From: Corynebacterium efficiens YS-314
GTDB taxonomy: Bacteria > Actinomycetota > Actinomycetes > Mycobacteriales > Mycobacteriaceae
Length of the DNA: 64,000 nucleotides
Assembly (NCBI RefSeq): GCF_000011305.1
Contig: NC_004369.1
Location: forward strand, 372,001 to 436,000
Reading direction: 5' to 3'
Made by a program: the position numbers and the translations under genes. The first letter of the stretch is position 1, and the number at the start of each line of letters is the position of its first letter. Shown here in pieces: positions 20,745 to 30,051 of this stretch. Under the pieces are notes generated by a model, which had not been told where the DNA came from, did not search any database, and saw only the letters and a program-made list of their open reading frames with translations.

Positions 20745-22546
20745 AAAACAATGGGGGCGTCACTAAAACCACGCCAGGCGTGCCGGTTGGAAAGACCCTT
20801 TTTATCCTTGATGCATTTGCTTGGATAATGGCGGTTTTTCTGGCGAAGCTCTTCCGCTATGAATTCAATATGACTAACGTGCACTGGAATGCCTTTGTGG
20901 GGTTCGCAGTGGCCGCAGTATTACTGCAGTTATTATTTGGTATTTTCCTTCACCTCTACCGTAAGGGATTACGCCACCCGTTCGGCAGTTTTGAAGACAC
21001 CTTGAATGTCTCCATTTCTGTAGGCGGCGTGGGTATTATCCTCTGGATTGTCTCCCTGGTGTTTGGAGATACGTGGGGGGTATCGCGCGGTGTCATGCTG
21101 ATTGCTACGCCTCTAGCACTGGTGATGATTCTAGGTATCCGTTACGCAGCCCGCATGAGAGTGGAGAGGCTGCGGAGGCCTGCTGCTGATTCCACGCCAG
21201 CGCTTATTCTCGGCGGCGGGTACATCGGAACAAACCTCATCCAGTGGATGATGTCTGATCCGAGGTCTCCCTTCCGTCCGGTAGGGGTTATTGATGATAA
21301 TCCGGACCTAGCATGGCAGAAGATTCGTGGTGTTCAGGTACTAGGGACCTTCGAGGACATTGAAAAAGTTGCATCCGATACCGGTGCTGAAATGGTAATC
21401 GTAGCCATCAACGACGCAGATGCAACCTTGCTCCGGCGGGTCCAAGATGTAGCTAATAAAAGTGGGCTTGCGGTCAAAGTGATGCCTGCAATCGATCGAG
21501 TGGTATCCAAAGGTGTTCGAGGAGACGATCTGCGAGACCTTTCCATCGAGGATCTTCTGGGCCGACAGCCTGTAGACACAAACGTGTCTGAGATTGCTGG
21601 TTATGTGACCGGCAAGCGTGTTTTAGTTACTGGCGCCGGTGGATCTATTGGTTCTCAGCTGTGTACCGAGATCTCTAAGTATGGTCCTGCGGAGCTGATC
21701 ATGCTTGACCGTGATGAGACAGGCCTCCAACAGGTTCTGATCAATGTTGCGGGCAACGGTCTTCTGGACACTGACGCAGTGGTGCTTGCCGATATCCGCG
21801 AGGCTGATGCGCTGAAGAAACTATTCCAGGAGCGCCGACCAGAGGTTGTTTTCCATGCAGCAGCCCTCAAGCACCTTCCCATGCTGGAGCAGTATCCAGA
21901 TGAAGGATGGAAGACGAATGTTCTAGGAACTTTAAATGTGCTGGCGGCAGCTGATGCTGTCGACGTGGAAACCTTTGTGAACATCTCCACAGATAAAGCA
22001 GCGAATCCAACAAGCGTGCTTGGTCATTCCAAACGCGTGGCAGAAAAATTAACTGCTTGGTATGGGCAACACACCGGCAAAAGGTATCTTTCGGTTCGTT
22101 TTGGCAATGTGATCGGTAGCCGCGGATCTATGCTTCCCACCTTCACTAGGCTCATCATGGAAGATAAGCCATTAACTGTGACGCATCCGGATGTGACCAG
22201 GTTTTTCATGACGATCCCGGAAGCATGCCAGCTGGTGCTTCAGGCTGGTGGCATTGGACGCACCGGCGAGGTTCTGATTTTGGATATGGGCGAACCGGTG
22301 AGCATTCTTGAGATTGCTCAGCGAATGATTGCTATGTCCGGCAAAGACATCGACATTGTGTTCACTGGTTTGCGTGAAGGCGAAAAGATGCATGAGGAGC
22401 TTGTTGGTGATGGTGAATCGGAGGACCGTCCCTTCCACTCTAAGATTTCTCATGCTCAAGCTGAAAGTCTTGCGCCAGAAAAACTAGATAGGGATCGTTT
22501 CATGGAGCGAGCCGGAAAAGCGGAAAAACAGGAAAAGATTCTCTAA
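20735..22546 (+). CDS. CapD/WbpM-type membrane-bound nucleotide-sugar 4,6-dehydratase
   Basis: The 603-residue protein starts at ATG 20735, overlapping the previous gene by 10 bases. Four N-terminal membrane segments (about 15-130) are followed by a first nucleotide-binding domain (ILGGGYIGTN) and then the SDR domain with VTGAGGSIGSQ at about 297 and STDKAANPTSVLG at about 419. WbpM/CapD enzymes make 4-keto-6-deoxy sugars from UDP-GlcNAc. The usual Tyr of SDR enzymes is replaced by Met/other in this subfamily; here the region reads ADAVDVETFVNISTDKA. Confidence 0.9.
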   Translation: MAVKNNGGVTKTTPGVPVGKTLFILDAFAWIMAVFLAKLFRYEFNMTNVHWNAFVGFAVAAVLLQLLFGIFLHLYRKGLRHPFGSFEDTLNVSISVGGVGIILWIVSLVFGDTWGVSRGVMLIATPLALVMILGIRYAARMRVERLRRPAADSTPALILGGGYIGTNLIQWMMSDPRSPFRPVGVIDDNPDLAWQKIRGVQVLGTFEDIEKVASDTGAEMVIVAINDADATLLRRVQDVANKSGLAVKVMPAIDRVVSKGVRGDDLRDLSIEDLLGRQPVDTNVSEIAGYVTGKRVLVTGAGGSIGSQLCTEISKYGPAELIMLDRDETGLQQVLINVAGNGLLDTDAVVLADIREADALKKLFQERRPEVVFHAAALKHLPMLEQYPDEGWKTNVLGTLNVLAAADAVDVETFVNISTDKAANPTSVLGHSKRVAEKLTAWYGQHTGKRYLSVRFGNVIGSRGSMLPTFTRLIMEDKPLTVTHPDVTRFFMTIPEACQLVLQAGGIGRTGEVLILDMGEPVSILEIAQRMIAMSGKDIDIVFTGLREGEKMHEELVGDGESEDRPFHSKISHAQAESLAPEKLDRDRFMERAGKAEKQEKIL

Positions 22547-22548
22547 AG

Positions 22549-23559
22549 ATGAATGTCGAGCTGATGTCCGCAGTTCTGCTCACTGCGACAATCGTGTCAT
22601 TAATTTCACCGTTGGGTTGGAGGTTGCTTCTTAAAAAAGCTGGGATTTTTGACGTGCCTAATCATCGGTCGTCTCACAACAAGCCCACTTTGAGAGGTGG
22701 TGGGCTTGCTCCTATGACGGGTATGATAACTGCGGGTATTGCCATACCGCTTATATTTAGTTCAGGCAGGGACCTCTATACCGCATTCGTAGTGATTAGT
22801 TTCAGCCTGTTAATTTGTTGGGTTGGTTTGATAGAAGATATAAGGGGCATCCCTACTAAGATCAGAGCCTTTTTACAACTTGCATTTGGGTTAGCCCTTG
22901 GAATTTCGATTTTAAGTCAAGCTAGCAATGGATGGGTATGGATTCCATTAATCGCTTTGTTCTACGCTGCTAACGTAAATTTCGTTAATTTTATGGATGG
23001 CGTTAATGGAATATCTGGCATGTTCGCTGTAGTAGTAGGAGTTGTTTACGGGATTATCGGATGGGCTGAAGAAGAGCATTGGTTAATATTTTGCGGTTTA
23101 TTGATAGTGGCCCTTTTTGCGCCTTTCCTCGGTTGGAATTTAACCCCTCCGGGAATGTTTCTCGGTGACGTAGGAAGCTATTTGTTAGGTGGGTTAACGG
23201 CAGCAATCGTGATAGCTGGCATTGGAATGGGAATCAATCCAATTGCGATGCTTGCTCCCGTTAGCATTTACTGGGTTGATACGGTTAGTACTCTTTTCAG
23301 ACGGGCTTTGACGCGTCAACCTCTTCTCGAACCGCACCGGTCCCATATTTACCAACAGCTCACTGATAAAAGGCTTTCTCATCTAACTGTGGCTGCGATT
23401 GCCGCTCTCTATTCAGCTGTTGCAGCAGCTGTTGGTTTAATATCGTTATCATCAAGTGGCTATGTAGAAACAATTGCCATTCTTGCAGCTTTGGTTTTCA
23501 TCTGGGGAGCATATATAGCTCTACCCGTTATATTAAAAAGCAGAAAGGCACTTAGTTAA
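22549..23559 (+). CDS. WecA/MraY-family polyprenyl-phosphate sugar-1-phosphate transferase
   Basis: The 336-residue polytopic enzyme has about ten membrane segments. Motifs are NHRSSHNKPTLRGGG near 38-52, NFVNFMDGVNGISG near 145-158, MFLGDVGSYLLGG near 203-215 and HRSHIYQ near 263. It should prime polysaccharide synthesis by moving a HexNAc-1-phosphate to polyprenyl phosphate. It begins 2 bases after capD. From this gene on the DNA becomes clearly more AT-rich than the flanks. Confidence 0.9.
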   Translation: MNVELMSAVLLTATIVSLISPLGWRLLLKKAGIFDVPNHRSSHNKPTLRGGGLAPMTGMITAGIAIPLIFSSGRDLYTAFVVISFSLLICWVGLIEDIRGIPTKIRAFLQLAFGLALGISILSQASNGWVWIPLIALFYAANVNFVNFMDGVNGISGMFAVVVGVVYGIIGWAEEEHWLIFCGLLIVALFAPFLGWNLTPPGMFLGDVGSYLLGGLTAAIVIAGIGMGINPIAMLAPVSIYWVDTVSTLFRRALTRQPLLEPHRSHIYQQLTDKRLSHLTVAAIAALYSAVAAAVGLISLSSSGYVETIAILAALVFIWGAYIALPVILKSRKALS

Positions 23560-24504
23560 ATGCGAGTGTTGATTACCGGAGCAAATGGTTTTATAGGCAG
23601 ATACTTGGTCGACAAGCTTGCCTCGACTCATGAGGTGATTGCCGCCGTGAGAACAGATACTGTTTTTCCACAGGGGGTAGAGGTGCGAGTTATTCCTAGT
23701 ATAGACTCGCAGTCTGACTGGGTGGGATTATTAAGCGATATAGACGTTGTCGTGCACCTAGCAGCTAGGGTTCATGTGATGAACGAGTCGGCGGAAGATC
23801 CCCTTTCGGAGTTTCGTGAAGTGAACGCTTTAGGAACTAGCAAACTTGCAGGGGCTGCTGCTGAGCAAGGTGTAAAACGATTCGTATTTATGAGTTCGAT
23901 CAAGGCAAATGGGGAAGGCAATTCGCATGCGCCTTACTCAGATACTGATGTTCCGGCGCCGGTTGATCCATATGGTGTTTCCAAATGGGAGGCAGAACAA
24001 CTGGTTACCAGCGTTGGGAATGAAACCGGAATGGAAATTGTGATTCTTCGGGCTCCAGTTGTTTATGGGCCTGGTGTCAGAGGAAACATAAAAAGGCTGT
24101 CTCAGCTGGTAAGGCTTGGACTTCCTCTTCCATTTGGAGCCGTGAATAATCGGCGAACAATGTTGTCATTACAGAACCTCGGGGTATGGGTTGGTAGGGC
24201 GATTTCCGAAGCATCACCTCCAGAGAGGGCTGTATTGATGGGGGATCCCTCTCCAGTTTCGACAAGGGTTCTAGTAGAAGAATTGGCCCTAGGGATGGGC
24301 AAGCGAGCAATTCTCCTGCCAATTCCTGTTTCCTTAATGGAGAGAGTTGCTCGGTTGATTGGGAAAGAGCAAATAACGCAAAGACTCTTCTCAGATCTTG
24401 AAGTACGTCCCAGTTTTCAAGCATTTCAAGGCATTGAATCGGAGCTTGCTCCTGAGAATCAATCCATCCAAGAAGCTGGTGCAGCTTTCGGTTTGAGGAA
24501 TTAG
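23560..24504 (+). CDS. NAD-dependent sugar epimerase/dehydratase
   Basis: The 314-residue extended SDR protein has the NAD motif ITGANGFIGRYLV at the N-terminus, FMSSIKANGEG and the catalytic YGVSKWEAEQL. Such proteins often sit beside a WecA-like transferase (as WbpV/WbcP-type genes do) and epimerise UDP-HexNAc at C4. The exact substrate is not determinable. It starts 1 base after the preceding stop, so the two are coupled. Confidence 0.85.
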   Translation: MRVLITGANGFIGRYLVDKLASTHEVIAAVRTDTVFPQGVEVRVIPSIDSQSDWVGLLSDIDVVVHLAARVHVMNESAEDPLSEFREVNALGTSKLAGAAAEQGVKRFVFMSSIKANGEGNSHAPYSDTDVPAPVDPYGVSKWEAEQLVTSVGNETGMEIVILRAPVVYGPGVRGNIKRLSQLVRLGLPLPFGAVNNRRTMLSLQNLGVWVGRAISEASPPERAVLMGDPSPVSTRVLVEELALGMGKRAILLPIPVSLMERVARLIGKEQITQRLFSDLEVRPSFQAFQGIESELAPENQSIQEAGAAFGLRN

Positions 24505-24721
24505 TTGGCAAATACTAATTAAGAAAGAGGCAGGGACCATGATCTGGAAGTGGTTAACGCACTGCGCTAGGTAAATTCCGGATAAATGTTGTTGACACCA
24601 ATTAAGAACCACAACCCGGTTAGTACTTAGATGCAATGAAGAAATATAGGCTTAAAGAAGTGAAAAACCATTGCTAAAACGTACTCGCAAAGGTTATTTT
24701 GAAGAACGGGAATTACAAGAC

Positions 24722-25945
24722 ATGAAGAAGAAATGTTCTCTCCAGACTTCTAGCACTTCTTCTGGTCCTCCTAATAAACCAAAATTAGTTGCAGGCGTAA
24801 CTATAGGAAGTAGCGCTTTTTCTTTTCTAAGGGGGCAGCTGAAATGGTTCGTTGAACACAACTGGGATGTCGTCCTTGTGTCTTCTCCCGACAGGAAAGC
24901 CCGTGCTGCAGCCGAGCGTGAGGGCGTACCTTTGGTTGGAATTCCGATGGACCGTGGTATTAGCCCGATAAGAGACATGGTTTCTTTAATTCGATGGGTG
25001 AAGTATTTAGCGAGGGAACGCCCAGGAGCTCTCAGCGTCGGAACTCCGAAAGCATCGTTTCTGGGGATTCTGGCAGCTTATATAGTTGGCGTTCCTCGTC
25101 GGCTTTATATCGTTCGAGGCCTAAGGCTGGAGGGAGCAAAGAAGCCATTAAGTTACATTCTGTGGTTAATGGAGTGGGTGACTATGTTGCTTGCAACGGA
25201 TGTTTTCTATGTCAGTAAGTCCCTCGCGTCTGAGTGTAAAAGGCGTAAGCTATATTTTCCTGCTAAATCCTGGCTCATCGGAGAAGGAAGTAGTAATGGA
25301 GTGGATGCAATCGGGATTCAGGAAGTAGTGGAGAAAGTTGATCGGGACAATTTCCGATCGGAAATCGGATTTTCTTCGCAAGATTTCGTCGTTGGGTTTG
25401 TTGGGAGGATTAATACCGATAAAGGGGTAAATATGATTCTTCAGGCTCTAGAAGACCCCAAGTTAGCAGCGAATATTCGTGTTTTAATGCTCGGTGACAT
25501 TGAGGATGATTCGTTAGCTGAAAAGATTAGATCTTTCGACGATAGAATCGTGAATGTTGGTTGGAAAGACGACGCTTGGAGTTATTTCCCTGCGATGGAT
25601 GTGCTTTGTCTTCCGACGAGAAGAGAGGGTTTTCCCAATGTAGTTTTGGAAGCAGGCGCAGCTGGCATTCCAACCCTCACTACTGAGGTCACGGGTGCGA
25701 TAGACTCGGTTATTCCTGGACAGACAGGGGCGCTCGTAAAGTTTGGTGATGTAACAGAGATAGTTGATGCTCTTAATACCTTTGCTAGTAATCCCGCGGC
25801 CGCGAAGGAAATGGGCCAGGCAGCTCGCGAACGAGTATTAGCTGATTTCAATCCTGAATCAATCTGGAACGGGTTAAATGAAATCTTAACCGGACAAGAT
25901 TGCCCCCGATTTGCAAAACGCTGTCTTAAAGAAAGCCGAATGTGA
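24722..25945 (+). CDS. GT4-family glycosyltransferase
   Basis: The 407-residue GT-B enzyme has an N-terminal domain from KLVAGVTIG, a short amphipathic region at about 150-185, and a C-terminal donor domain with VGFVGRINTDKGVNMI and LPTRREGFPNVVLEAGAAG. The latter contains the E-x7-E donor motif. The ATG at 24722 is my choice; a TTG at 24671 would add 17 residues and has a comparable AAAGAAG upstream. About 220 bases separate it from the epimerase. The last 20 residues are basic. Immediately downstream lies the IS3-family element. Confidence 0.85.
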   Translation: MKKKCSLQTSSTSSGPPNKPKLVAGVTIGSSAFSFLRGQLKWFVEHNWDVVLVSSPDRKARAAAEREGVPLVGIPMDRGISPIRDMVSLIRWVKYLARERPGALSVGTPKASFLGILAAYIVGVPRRLYIVRGLRLEGAKKPLSYILWLMEWVTMLLATDVFYVSKSLASECKRRKLYFPAKSWLIGEGSSNGVDAIGIQEVVEKVDRDNFRSEIGFSSQDFVVGFVGRINTDKGVNMILQALEDPKLAANIRVLMLGDIEDDSLAEKIRSFDDRIVNVGWKDDAWSYFPAMDVLCLPTRREGFPNVVLEAGAAGIPTLTTEVTGAIDSVIPGQTGALVKFGDVTEIVDALNTFASNPAAAKEMGQAARERVLADFNPESIWNGLNEILTGQDCPRFAKRCLKESRM

Positions 25946-26058
25946 AGATGAATAACCACCCCGATCAGAGCACAAGTGTTGAGTTCATTGGACCTGACCC
26001 CCGTTTGGTGGACACCTAACATCCCAACATTCTGGGACTGAAAGGTAATCTCCACACC

Positions 26059-26353
26059 ATGCCGATCAAGACCTATTCAGAGGAGTTCAAGCGCGACGGA
26101 AGTCGCCTTGTATGAGAACTCCCCGGGCACCTCGATCCAGACCATCGCCACTGATCTCGGGGTCAACCGCGCCACATTGGCGAACTGGGTGAAAAAATAC
26201 GGCACCGCAGCTCCCACTGAAAAACCCTCGCCAACCTGGGTGAACGAAGCCGAGCGGATCAGACAGCTGGAACGGGAAGTCCGCAAGCTCCGGGAGGAAC
26301 GCGATATTCTGCGAAAGGCGGCCAAATATTTCGCGGAAGAGACGAACTGGTGA
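26059..26353 (+). pseudogene. IS3-family orfA, frameshifted
   Basis: The ATG at 26059 reads MPIKTYSEEFKRDG and then goes out of frame. Compared with the intact copy at 32052, one extra base lies in the region 26096-26104 (GACGGAAGTC against GACGCTGTC). From 26108 the correct frame continues as YENSPGTSIQTIATDLGVNRATLANW and the leucine-zipper-like region RQLEREVRKLREERD. OrfA would supply the HTH DNA-binding part. Confidence 0.85.
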
Positions 26354-27046
26354 TCCGCTTGAAGGTTCGTTGATGACGCCCAGAAAAACCATTCGGTTAA
26401 GCGGTTATGTGAGGTCCTGGGCCTCAATAGGTCCTTCTACTATAAATGGAAAAACAGCTGTTCAGCCCGTAGAAAACGCCTCATATCCGACGCTCTCCTC
26501 GGTGCCCGGGTCACAACCGTATTCACGAAAGAACGCGGCTGTTACGGTGCCAAGCGCATTACCGCTTCAACTCAAAGACCAGGCAGGTCATGAACCGGTG
26601 AATCATAAGCGGGTCGCCCGAATCATGCGGTCGCTGAAACTATTCGGCTATACAAAGAAACGCAAGGTCACCACCACAATCTCCGATCAGAAGAAACCAG
26701 TGTTCCCTGACCTGGTGGGCCGGAAATTCACCGCCGACAAGCCGAATCAGGTGTACGTCGGGGACATCACTTACCTGCCGATCGCGGATGGGTCGAATAT
26801 GTACCTGGCCACCGTCATCGACTGCTATTCCCGCAGGTTGGTGGGCTTTGCGATCGCCGATCACATGCGGACCAGCCTGGTCCAGGACGCACTGTTGATG
26901 TGCCAAATGGGGTTTTGGGGTACCGGGATTCCGGGGATCGTGGTACCCCATTCTGATCCAGTGGTACCGCAGGTAGAAATAAAGGTGGCGGCTACAGCAC
27001 ATCCGCTGATAGCCGTGACACGCCCCCTTACTTCCATGGAGGAACC

Positions 27047-28696
27047 ATGGCTTCTACCCGGGACATCATCACCGCAGTCCTATTCGGTGATTCCTATACC
27101 ACCATCAGCACCAGGCTGAAATGCTCGCGCAGAGACATCTCCGCAGCGCATAAGCTCATCGACGCCCATCAGATCACGCTGCACTCACTGAGCCAGATCA
27201 CCGATGAGGAACTCGAGGAGTGGAAAAATCCCCTCCGTGGGCTGCCGCAAGAATCGAAGTACCTGGCACCAGACTTTGCCACCACCTTGCACCGGCTGAA
27301 AACCAATCCGCATCACACCCTCCTGCTGGACTGGCGCTACTACCTCGTCGAAGCAGGCAGTGCAGCTAAACAGCCCTATTCCTACTCGCATTACTGCCAG
27401 CGTTTCCATGCCTATGTCGACGCCCATGACCTCTACCGCACGCTGCATCACCAGCCAGGACGCACGATGCAGGTTGATTGGGCAGGCGATACCATCAAGA
27501 TCACCGACCGGATCACCGGCCAGGCACGCAAGGTGCATTTCTTCACCGCGGTTTTGCCGTACTCATCGATGATGTATGTCCACCCCAGTTTCACCATGGA
27601 TATCAAGGCCTGGCTGAATTGCCATATCGCTGCACTGCGCTACTTCGGCGGGGCCCCGTTTGTCCTGGTCCCTGACAATGACACCGCAGCGATCTACCGG
27701 CCGAAGAAAAACGACCCCGCCCGTGCCGTGAGTGCTGAGTATGAAGCATTGGCCAAGTTCTACAACACTGCCGTGATGCCGACTGATGTCCGAGCCCCGA
27801 AACAAAAGGCCGGGGTGGAACGATCCGTTCAAATCGCCTACAGCCGCATCCTGGGGGTGCTGGAAATGGAAGGCCCCTTCCACAGCATCGACCAGATTGA
27901 GGACATCGTTGCTGATCAGGTCCATGAGATCAACTACGACATCGTCCGGGTAGATGGGACACGCAGGAACGAGCAATTCCAGGCTGAAGAACGCCACCTG
28001 CTGATCCCACTGCCGGATCAGGACTACACCTCCTATGAGTGGAAGGAGCTAAAAGTCCAGCGCAACTACCATATTTCCTGCGATAAGCAGTACTACTCGG
28101 TGCCCTGGAAACTTGTGGGATCCACCGTCAAAGCCCGGTTATCCAACACCGACATCACGGTCTTTGCCGGAGATCAGGTTGTGGCTACGCACCGTCGACT
28201 CCATGGGCGCTTCGGGCAATATTCCACCCACGCCGATCATGTCCCACCAGCACACCTGGATACTGCAGAGTTGTGGAGTGACCAGTGGTTTATCAACCAG
28301 GCACGCCTGGTTGGTCCCGCGACCACCACGGTGATCGAGATGATGATCAATCGGCACGCCCATCATGCCCATGGCTGGTTGGACTGCCAAAACATCCTGA
28401 AAACGCTGGGCGGGAAAAGCCGCAGCGGGTTGGAACAGGCCTGCCAAGAGCTTCTTGATGCTGATCTGTACCCGACGTATTCGGTGATCAAAAAGCTGCA
28501 GTCATCGATTATCACCAACCGCGATACCCACAAACGCAGCGTTGCTGGATCTGCGCCGACGCCGGCTCCTGATCTGGTGAAACCACAACCAGTCCAGGAT
28601 CTGGATACGGGTGTGTTTCTGCGCTCATCCAGCGCCTATGAGGTCGATGATATTCCGTCTTTGTCTTTTGATGATGAGCAGGAGGGCAACCAGTGA
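27047..28696 (+). CDS. istA: IS21-family transposase IstA
   Basis: The 549-residue transposase has an N-terminal HTH (STRLKCSRRDISAAHKLI) and a DDE integrase core with QVDWAGDTI near 142, VPDNDTAAI near 208 and the Glu around 265. A Mu-like C-terminal beta-barrel region follows (YSVPWKLVGSTVKARLS). It ends in the 4-base overlap typical of istA/istB. DNA cleavage and joining require IstB. Confidence 0.93.
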   Translation: MASTRDIITAVLFGDSYTTISTRLKCSRRDISAAHKLIDAHQITLHSLSQITDEELEEWKNPLRGLPQESKYLAPDFATTLHRLKTNPHHTLLLDWRYYLVEAGSAAKQPYSYSHYCQRFHAYVDAHDLYRTLHHQPGRTMQVDWAGDTIKITDRITGQARKVHFFTAVLPYSSMMYVHPSFTMDIKAWLNCHIAALRYFGGAPFVLVPDNDTAAIYRPKKNDPARAVSAEYEALAKFYNTAVMPTDVRAPKQKAGVERSVQIAYSRILGVLEMEGPFHSIDQIEDIVADQVHEINYDIVRVDGTRRNEQFQAEERHLLIPLPDQDYTSYEWKELKVQRNYHISCDKQYYSVPWKLVGSTVKARLSNTDITVFAGDQVVATHRRLHGRFGQYSTHADHVPPAHLDTAELWSDQWFINQARLVGPATTTVIEMMINRHAHHAHGWLDCQNILKTLGGKSRSGLEQACQELLDADLYPTYSVIKKLQSSIITNRDTHKRSVAGSAPTPAPDLVKPQPVQDLDTGVFLRSSSAYEVDDIPSLSFDDEQEGNQ

Positions 28697-29475
28697 CACT
28701 GTTTAATGATGATGATCACGCGTTGTTTCGCAGTCTGCGGGCCAGTAGCTTGGCTAGGGCCTTTGAAGAGATCGTCACCGCCAACATCGATGACGATAAT
28801 CCTGATGTGCTAACCCCGGAGGAGGCGTTTCGGTTGGCTGGCCAGCAGGTGGCCAGGGATCGAGAGGCTAAACGTATTTCCGAGGCGATTAGGAAAGCGA
28901 GGTTTCCTATTATGGATGCCTCGATCGCGGAAATTCGCTATGAACAGGGTCGAAATCTTAATCCGATGACGATGAAGCGTCTGGGTAATCATGATTGGGG
29001 TGCAGATCCGACCAACTTGTTGATCTTGTCGCCGACGGGGTCCGGGAAGACGTATCTGACCTGTGCGGTGGGGATTTCTGCGTGCCATAACGGCTATTCG
29101 GTGGCGTATTGGCGCATGGATGATCTGGCTAGGCGTTTGGCGGTCACTCGGATCGACACGTTGGAACACGAGGACATGCTGGCAGGCTTGTTTGGTGTTG
29201 ATGTGTTGATTCTGGATGATTTTCTCACCGTGGGTGTTGATGAACGCACTGCAAGTGACCTGTTTGCGATTCTAGCGAATCGGGAGAATATTCACGCAAC
29301 GATCATCGGGTCGCAGTCGACTCCGGGGCATTGGTTGGATGTGTTACCGGATAAGAACTCCGGGGATTCCATTGTCAACCGTTTATCGAGATCGTCTCGC
29401 AAGATCACCTTAGGCACGGTGGATATGCGTGAGATCACCAGTCGGGAGCGGATCGCTGCCCACGATGGTCAGTAG
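28693..29475 (+). CDS. istB: IS21-family helper ATPase IstB
   Basis: The 260-residue AAA+ ATPase starts with GTG inside the istA stop. Walker A SPTGSGKTYL is near residue 113 and Walker B VLILDDFLTV near 172. It selects the target and stimulates IstA. Length is normal for the family. Confidence 0.93.
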   Translation: MTLFNDDDHALFRSLRASSLARAFEEIVTANIDDDNPDVLTPEEAFRLAGQQVARDREAKRISEAIRKARFPIMDASIAEIRYEQGRNLNPMTMKRLGNHDWGADPTNLLILSPTGSGKTYLTCAVGISACHNGYSVAYWRMDDLARRLAVTRIDTLEHEDMLAGLFGVDVLILDDFLTVGVDERTASDLFAILANRENIHATIIGSQSTPGHWLDVLPDKNSGDSIVNRLSRSSRKITLGTVDMREITSRERIAAHDGQ

Positions 29476-30051
29476 CTAAAAGCACGGCCCTGTCCCTGAT
29501 GCTGGCGGGTTTCCTGTTTTTGAGGGAGCCTGCCGGTACCACGGGATCAGAACGCAGTACCAGTGCTCCGGAATTGCAGTACCATTTCACCCCATTTGGC
29601 ATGATGGCCAAGGGCCAGCGCGGAAGCCTGAAAGGCTCAATCTTTCACTCGGATCACGGAAGTGTTTATACGTCGAACGCATTCCAGGACACCTGCACCG
29701 AGCTGGGGATCAAGCAGTCGATGGGATCAATCGGGACCAGTGCGGATAACGCCTTGGCGGAGTCCTTCAACGCCGCGATGAAGCGGGAAGTCCTTCAGGA
29801 TTCCCAGACATTCATGAACCAGTTGCTCTGCCGCCGAGACGTCTTCCGCTGGTGCACCCGCTACAACACGGTGCGCCGGCATTCCTGGTGTAAATATCTC
29901 GCCCCTGCGGTGTTTGAGGAGAGCGGTCTTGCTATCCTGAAATCTGCTTCCTGACTAAATCCTCCGTGTCTACTATCCGGGGGTCGGGCCCCACTGACAG
30001 CTTATGATCACTGAACCTATTAGGACTTAATCATCTAGGGGGTCGAACCCA

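Larger units (their letters stand above)
26901..29601 (+). mobile_element. IS21-family insertion sequence
   Basis: The ends are TGCCAAATGGGG and CCCCATTTGGCA, a perfect 12-base inverted repeat. It is flanked by a 5-base direct repeat TGATG (26896-26900 and 29602-29606), the expected IS21-type target duplication. It carries istA and istB in the usual order and appears intact. Confidence 0.92.
26350..29954 (+). pseudogene. IS3-family orfB, frameshifted and split by the IS21-type element
   Basis: Segment 26350-26900 carries the HTH_21-like part and the start of the integrase core (YVGDITYLPIADGSNMYLATVIDCYSRR, named by VGDITYLP). Segment 29602-29954 carries the rest (FHSDHGSVY, NALAESFNAA). A one-base insertion near 26361 creates an early TGA, and further frame changes follow to about 26570. 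Removal of 26901-29601 plus one TGATG restores co-linearity with intact orfB. Confidence 0.85.
25989..29993 (+). mobile_element. Degenerate IS3-family element interrupted by an IS21-family element
   Basis: The left end GGACCTGACCCCCG (25990) and right end CGGGGGTCGGGCCCC form the family's inverted repeat. The orfA and orfB frames are both broken by single-base insertions, and orfB is further split at 26900/29602 by the IS21-type element. It is the same family as the copies at 31986-37732 but a different subtype: its 5' leader is closer to the fragment at 37635-37732. Confidence 0.85.
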
